Assembly (NCBI RefSeq): GCF_036785885.1
Contig: NC_092317.1
Location: forward strand, 9,550,501 to 9,614,500
Origin: Coffea arabica
Lineage: Eukaryota > Streptophyta > Magnoliopsida > Gentianales > Rubiaceae
DNA: 64,000 nucleotides
Direction: 5' to 3'
The translations under genes and the position numbers were made by a program. The first letter of the stretch is position 1; each line of letters starts with the position of its first letter. Of the stretch, positions 57,389-64,000 are shown one piece after another. The notes beneath the pieces were generated by a model. It saw only the letters and a program-made list of their open reading frames with translations. It ran no database searches and was not told the origin of the DNA.

Positions 57389-59420
57389 CTTGCTGGTGAT
57401 TTCTGACCACTTTGCAGCTTAACCTGACCAATAATTGATCAAAAGAGGCTCAATAGTTAATACCATTCAAGACTCTCGTACTTCAAAACAGTTAAACTGA
57501 GAACAAAGTTCAAAGGTAACGTAGAAAACCAAGAAGCAATTGAACAAGAAATCTTGGAAAGATGAACAAACGTGAGATGCAATATTGCAATGCTGATAAA
57601 TAAATCCCTCCCCAGTGATAAAAAATTGCTTCCAGTATGTGAAAAGCAAATTTCAGCTAAAATACGTGAGGTACTTTGATTGATACCTATACAAGCTTTG
57701 CTTGATCTTCAATCAAGAAGCGAATGAGAATTTGAACAAGGATTTGAAGTCCTTGACCTATATTTCTACACACGGGATAACAATGCCCAAAACAACAAGA
57801 AAAAGCCAAATATAAGTAGCTGGTTTCCTGAATTGCTTTGAAAGATTGGCATGGAAATAAATATTAGATCTTGTATGATGATTTGGTACCAATCCTAGCA
57901 GGAATGACACGGACCTGAGTCATCTTCCATTGTATCACTTCTGGATTTTGGCGTGTTAAGGTTGTAACTTAGTCCATCAGTTACGCGTATTCATTAGCAT
58001 TGGCGGCTAATCATAGTTTGAATCTAGAAGAATTAACATGGGATTGGTAAGGGGAGAATCCAATTCAATTAATCATTCAAGAAGTTTGAAGATTCTTACT
58101 TTATTTATTTATGTTTATTAATCAACTCCGAAAAAAAAAATCAAACAGAATAAAAGAACCATAAAATGAAAAGGGCAAAAAAATTCAACCCACAATCAAA
58201 TACTGAAAAAAGAAACTAACTAATAGTCAACCAACCTGCCAAAAATGAAAATTAGATATGGGCTGCAATGGACCCATATGACTAGATCCTACGTTGACTG
58301 TTGACACATTAGGCTAAAGCAAAAATAAGGACAATTTTGGTTTAAATATTGTAGCACCAAAATTAGGAATTAAGCTTCTGAAATCCTGGGCAAAACTGCT
58401 TCATGTCCAAAATCTAATCAAATAGAGATGATCCTTCGACAACCCAAAATTACATATAGTGTTCCTTGTTTAGCTGTGGCCGTTGTTCTTGGCTTTTTTA
58501 GGGTCAAAAATGGCCTTCAATTCAATTCAAGATTCACCTTTTCTGTATCGATTTAATCCAGGAGTAATGGAGATGGAAGATCTGCAAAACTTAGTTTGAT
58601 CCGTCTTGAATCGATTGCCCAAATTTTGGTCTTTAGTGGTGTGTAAGATGCATGGTTAGAATAAACACAAAAAGGATCAAATGTGGAAGGAAAATTTAAA
58701 GATAGAAATTCAAAAATTAAAAAAAAAAAAAAGAAGCAGCCAAGAGGGCTTGTTTATCATTTTATTGTTTGGTCAACCAAAAAGAATGATATTTTATTTT
58801 TGTTCTAAAGTTTTACTATTAGTTTTGACAGGAAAATAGGCATTTTCTACTTTACATAAGGGGATGAAACGGCTAACTAAAACCACAGGAGAATGATAAG
58901 CTGAAACCACTAAACCACAAAACAGTGAGAAGGCAACTTACACCCAAAAAAATTTTTTAAAAAAAAAGAAACGACAAGTGAATGACTAGATTAATTTGAC
59001 ATATAGATTGAAGCTCAATTTGGTCTAGTTCTAGCTATAAATCAAGCTTTTTTCAAATGTTGGTGTAAAAGAGGAAAGCAAAGATTGGTGGTAAAATGTT
59101 CCAAAATTTCCAGATACTCAGCAAAGTGTTAGAATACTAAATCAACATTTTTCCTATTGCGTTAGAGTGATTGGGAACGTTTAGAGATGGAGATGTAAGG
59201 TGATTGAGGTTGTTAACATAACACTATCATGTGCTTGAAGTTACATGAACTAGAACTGCAAACGAATCGAGCCGGCTATCGAGCCGTCTCGCGAGCGGCT
59301 CGAGTCAAGCTCGACTCGAACTCGATCAATATCGAGCTCGAGATCGAGTTGGAGTTGGCTCGAGTCGAAATCGAACTCGAATTCGAGCTCAGAATATTAA
59401 GCTCGTTACGCAAGCTTGAG

Positions 59421-59452
<32 letters not shown>

Positions 59453-59970
59453 TTTTAAGTATTTTTTTTTTCTGGCTCAATTAAGCCAAAACTCGAGTGA
59501 AATTGAGTGATGGCACTTAAAAAGGTAGTCATATTTAGTGTTAAGTGGTTGGTGGAAAAATAAAGTGTGACAGTAAAGCAAATAGAATATCAAATTCTCT
59601 CTTAATTTCCCTCTCTCCAGAATTTGTGCAGCCAATGATTTTTTTTTTATTTATCGAGATCCGATTTATTTGGTGCCTTGAAACCTTCTAAATTTTGTTG
59701 GGCGTTTGGGTTTTTTTTTCCCCTTAGGTTCCTTATTTTGTAAATCATGTGGGTATCATGGATAAGAGCTCAAAGACTTTTTTTCCAAAAAAAAAAAAAA
59801 AAATTCCAATTCTAATTCATTCAACAACAGAGGAATTTGGGGTTGTTACGATGCAAAAAAAGAAAAGGAACTTAGTATACAACATTCCAAAGAAAACAAA
59901 ATCTCCACAAGTTTCAACGTAGAGAATTCTCTTTTCATACTTTTCTCCATGATATAAAAAGAAGGGGTCT
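57389..59970. other. Upstream region of the RFS2-like gene; intergenic to IGPS
   Basis: CAG|GTTAAGC near 57420 on the minus strand could be the acceptor of a 5'-UTR intron. At 59253-59400 lies a CTCGAGCTCGAA-rich repeat related to the one at 43015-44912, followed by a (TA)n run at about 59421-59449. A poly-A run is at about 59787-59803. The 59229-59510 open frame is only a translation of this repeat. No other gene recognised. Confidence 0.5.
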
Positions 59971-62900
59971 TCAACATGATATATCTTTACCAAAGAGTCC
60001 GATAATTCCCTTCGTTGGATCATCCTGCTTAACAATTGACTCTCCAACCAAAACCTGTGATGGCACCAAAAGAACATTTTGAATATTAATCCAGATTGAT
60101 TAATCACTCAACAAAAACAAGATTTTCTATCCTTCTTTTTGTGTCAATTACATTTCTTGCAATAGATGAATGTCTATGCAACACAGTCAGTCAGAAGAAA
60201 CCAAAATTAGGGAAAATTTGCAACTAGAATCGATGCCTGCTTGCAGCTTTTCCTGCCCCTTCTCATACATTCAAGGGAATGGGAAATGATTGTGGAAGTA
60301 GAAAAAGTAGACAACTTTCCTACAAAACATTCATAACATACCGCTTTGACGCCAGCTTCTTGCACGTATGCAATATCAGCAGGTGTAAAAAGTCCAGACT
60401 CACCAACGACCTAAAGATTTTGAAGACAGGAAAATGAATACATTGGTGATTAGACAAAATAATATGTAATGAAGCAGTCATGTGCCTCTGTCAACAATTT
60501 AACAAAGAAGGAGAAATCTTAAAGGGCATGAGAAAAGTGCAGAAATAGGATACTCACAATTATGCCTCTTTCTTGGATTATTCTCCCACGTTCTCCTTGA
60601 AGAAGATTTTTAGTATTGCTGATGTCAACCTTAAATGTTTCTGCAGATAGACAAGGCTAAATTAACTTGCAAGAGTCCAACAAATGACTTGTACTGATTC
60701 TGTAAGCTACTCATTGCTCTTTTAACATTTTTTCTAGGTTGTGCATTTTTTATCATCTTCATCCTTGTTCTTTTCGGATTTATAGCTTGTTTCCACTCAC
60801 CCATCCTCAAGATGACACCTTTACCCATTGTTACCTAACTCATTTTTTCCTGACTGACTGTTTACGAACTACCATTCTAAGAGAAAAAGGTTATATCATG
60901 CAACCATATTGAATATCAGCACTAAGCAAGACGAGATAACTAGGAAGAGTATCCAGCACCAGATTTTGGCATCTAGCAATTGGTGCACCAAGAAGTATGT
61001 CAAAGAAGTTAATTCCTAGAAAGTTTAAAAAAAAAAAAAGGGAAGTAGGGGATTGTCATAACAGAATTAATTTGTTGGTATTATTATTTATAGCATCACA
61101 GTGCAAATGATATACACTTCAGCAAATGATTAGCTACTTGAAAATATTTAGACCTTCTCATCGATGTTAGTAAGAATACAAGGAACTAATTTTTGTCCAA
61201 ATACAGCTACAATCGAATGTAAACTTGATAGCAGCTTCAGAATCAAAATATCAAGGTATCAAACTTTAAATGCACATTTAAATGCACAATCAAGAAGGAG
61301 AAGATTTAAATGATCGATATAGAATTTTCTTTAGAAACATACCGAGGTTACGGTTGTTTATTCCAATAAGTTCAATCCCATCAATCCCAAGAACACGATC
61401 CATCTCCCTCTCATCATGTACCTAAAAAATGAGATATGACAAACAAAGGTCAAAATCATTGATACTTCAAACTTTTTACTTGACAAGAAAAACAAAATAA
61501 AACCAAAATCAGGAAAAAATAAAACCAAAATTGCTTCAAGTAAAGCAAGATAATTATTAGACAGCCTTCATGAGAACAGAAGGACCACTAACCTACATAT
61601 GTTTAAAAAATAAATTTTTTCTTCATGAAAAAGATGAAAAACAAACTTGAGATATCATTACAGATTTTTGTTGATATTCCGATTTTTGTACAAATCACAA
61701 ATAAGAAAATGAAAATTACCCTGACTTAAAGGTCCTAAATCTAATACTAAAAGTGGGGAGGGAATTGAATCCTATTAATGGTTAAGACAGCAAAAGGAAA
61801 GAAAGAAGAAAACAATAACCATACCTCCACAAGTGGTGTTAAACCAAGCAATTTGCAGATCTTAGTCATGTATTTGATATCAAGATCAGGTAAAACAGCA
61901 GCAATTAACAGGATTGCATCTGCGCCTTTTGTGCGAGCAAAGTATATTTGCCAAGCATCTATAACAAACTCTTTGCATAAGAGAGGGCACTGCACATGTA
62001 AATTGTTTCAGCAACCACTTTCAAATATAATACTTTGAGCTAATATTCAGCAGAAATATACATCAAGAAGAAAAAAAATACCTTCACTCCTGAATTCCTT
62101 ATTTTCTCCAAATTCTCAAAGCCTCCCTTATTTTATGGAGCACAGAAACAAAAAAGTAGTGATGATAATTAGCAGTAAGAATTAACTTAAAAACAAATAC
62201 ATTGACTTGCAGAGACAGGCTTATATGACCCTGAAGAAAAAAGTCACCAAATGACTGAAGAGTTTAAATCCTTACTTGAAAGTATTTCTGGTCTGTTAAT
62301 ACACTGAGGCATGCTGCTCCACCTTTTTCATAGGCCTTAGCAATTTCAACCTGTTATAATAGACAACCAAGAATTAATGCAAACAGATAACACTGTCAAC
62401 ATCTTAAGAATTGTATTCAGATATTATAACCCTCAGTAACCTATTCAATTAACCACTGATAGAGGAATAAACCAGCAAACAGCTATAGGACCAAAAGATT
62501 CTCAAATCAAACCAGAACAAGCAGCATTTATATAATATAACTAAGTCTCCCTGTATGAAGCTTCCAACTTATTGATAACTGTAATCTGCCATACAAAGCT
62601 TTTAAAATCTTACAAAATGATTTTTATTTACTCTGTATTCACAATAAATCAGTTCATTTTTAGTAAAATGTCATCTAAGTGTGTTTCTGTACCTAAGTTA
62701 TTGAGTTTGAATTCTTATTTTCAGTCATTAAACATTCATTTAAGTATCCATGCAGACAAATGTCCATTTAATCCTAACAGTCATATATCTAGATATAGTA
62801 ACAGGATGGACGAAAAGGAATTAGATAGATAGTAATCATGTTAATGCGAATGAGCATAACCACTGTTCATAAAGAAAAATGCTTTTTCTTTCCCAGAAGT

Positions 62901-64000
62901 TTATCTTACATTTTTCCCAAAAAAATGGCAATGTTGGCCTCAATTAAATATCAATAACATTTTTCAAGAATTATAAAAATAATCAAAATTTTCCAAATAT
63001 TTCATCACGTTTGCAAAAATTTCCCTGACACTTCAATTCTTCTTCCGATGCATTAAGCACATATTCAGAAAATGTCTATGATCCCGGTTCGCAATGAAGA
63101 CGCCCAAAAGCAATTATGATTTGAATAATAGCATTCTGCATATCAATTCCAGAATAGAAGATTGTAATGAAGATAAGTAGACTACCAGATTCTAATGAAG
63201 TTAAGAAATGAGCAAGTCAGTGCTCCTCTGTAGTCTCAGAACGAGCAGTGCTTCTCTGTGGTGTCAGAATGAGTGTACCCTTTCCTTCATAGACTCACTT
63301 AAGACGAGGTTAATTGCCCCTTCCAGTAACTAGCCAGTGGCTTCATTGCATCATGTTCTTATAAAATTACTATTGTGACAAAAAAACAGAGCCACGAACC
63401 CAACCCCCCCACCTTCCCCACAAAAAAAAACCACCTGAGCGTAGGGATATAGTTTCAGCTTCAATCTGGGAGCAGCATGGTGCATTAGAACTTTACAGAC
63501 AAAACTCCTATTTCAAAATTTTAGAAAAATGCAGCAATTTTGCAATTCCATTCAACATGGTTAACCCTCCATCTTTTCCACAATCAACTAATTAACATTT
63601 TCAATATGTCCATCACAACCAAAATTTGCTCATCATAACTTATCAACAGCAGAGTCAAAGTGGTGCATGAGAACTTACAGGGTCAAAATCTTCCCTTAAA
63701 ACTCCTCTACTGGGAGAAGCCTTTTTGACTTCAGCAATTAGACCAGGCAATCCAGTTTGCAAATTTGCTGTCTTAAGTGCTCCAATAAAGTCTCTAACTG
63801 GCGGAGCATTCTCAAGAGCTTTCTTCAACACGGGAAGAGGCTCTCTCTCTTTCATCTACAGACAAATGCCAATACGTAACTCAGTTTTCAGATGGAGTTC
63901 ATCAATAAGATATGCACATAACAAAAGATAATTCAGAAAACAACAATTACCTGAGATACTTCCAGGTCCTTGTGCCACACAATCTCTTCAAGTATATTAC
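59971..64000 (-). CDS. IGPS: Indole-3-glycerol phosphate synthase, 3' nine exons (5' end outside window)
   Basis: Exons: 64000-63951 (partial), 63855-63679, 62350-62276, 62126-62082, 61989-61825, 61421-61343, 60640-60558, 60410-60342, 60054-59971, all with GT/AG sites and consistent phase. The enzyme closes the indole ring: carboxyphenylamino-deoxyribulose phosphate to indole-3-glycerol phosphate in plastid tryptophan synthesis. The protein is a (beta/alpha)8 barrel. Seen: [26 protein letters not shown], the family signature [15 protein letters not shown] with substrate-binding Lys, [73 protein letters not shown] and [13 protein letters not shown]. The C-terminus is GLFGKDISC. Catalytic Lys/Glu/Asn positions look conserved. 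The transit peptide and first exon(s) lie beyond the right edge. Confidence 0.95.

Overview
This is nuclear DNA of a flowering plant. Genes are intron-rich with GT/AG splice sites, intergenic DNA is AT-rich, and there are plant-type Ty3/Gypsy retrotransposons, an L1-type LINE, Mutator-like transposons with their small derivatives, and three plant gene families: non-specific lipid transfer proteins (nsLTP), raffinose-synthase-family glycosidases and plastid indole-3-glycerol phosphate synthase. A eudicot is likely. I cannot name the species.

Layout. Positions 1-12660 hold a minus-strand Ogre/Tat-like Ty3/Gypsy element. It has a complete 4.9 kb LTR at 7796-12660, a tRNA-Arg-type primer site, an intact gag, a remnant of the integrase end, a 29-bp tandem array and the start of the second LTR. 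The pol gene is otherwise missing, so the element is non-autonomous. The 305 bp of LTR visible on both sides are identical, so it is young. Positions 12661-17190 are intergenic with three foldback/TIR elements and an LTR-like fragment. A nearly complete LINE (17191-23207, +) follows.

Positions 23282-41505 carry an nsLTP cluster, all minus strand: a frameshifted copy, an intact copy and a second intact copy. A complete 12.5 kb Athila-type element (25848-38364, +) with an exact TGTAG target duplication separates the last two. Next is a Pack-MULE-like element (43265-44835) carrying a broken Agenet-domain gene fragment. Then comes a tandem pair of raffinose-synthase-family genes on the minus strand: a gutted pseudogene (45579-47170) and an intact 14-exon gene (53666-57388). 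A 5.8 kb Mutator-like element (47657-53443) lies between them and carries a decayed MuDR transposase and, on the other strand, a decayed GRF zinc-finger/membrane ORF. The last 4 kb are the 3' nine exons of indole-3-glycerol phosphate synthase (minus strand), which continues beyond the window.

Host functions are independent: lipid transfer in the cell wall (nsLTPs), raffinose-family sugar metabolism, and tryptophan synthesis. What links the region is local tandem duplication of host genes later split by transposon insertion, with several elements themselves decaying through single nonsense changes and homopolymer frameshifts. All identities come from reading motifs by eye; no search was run.
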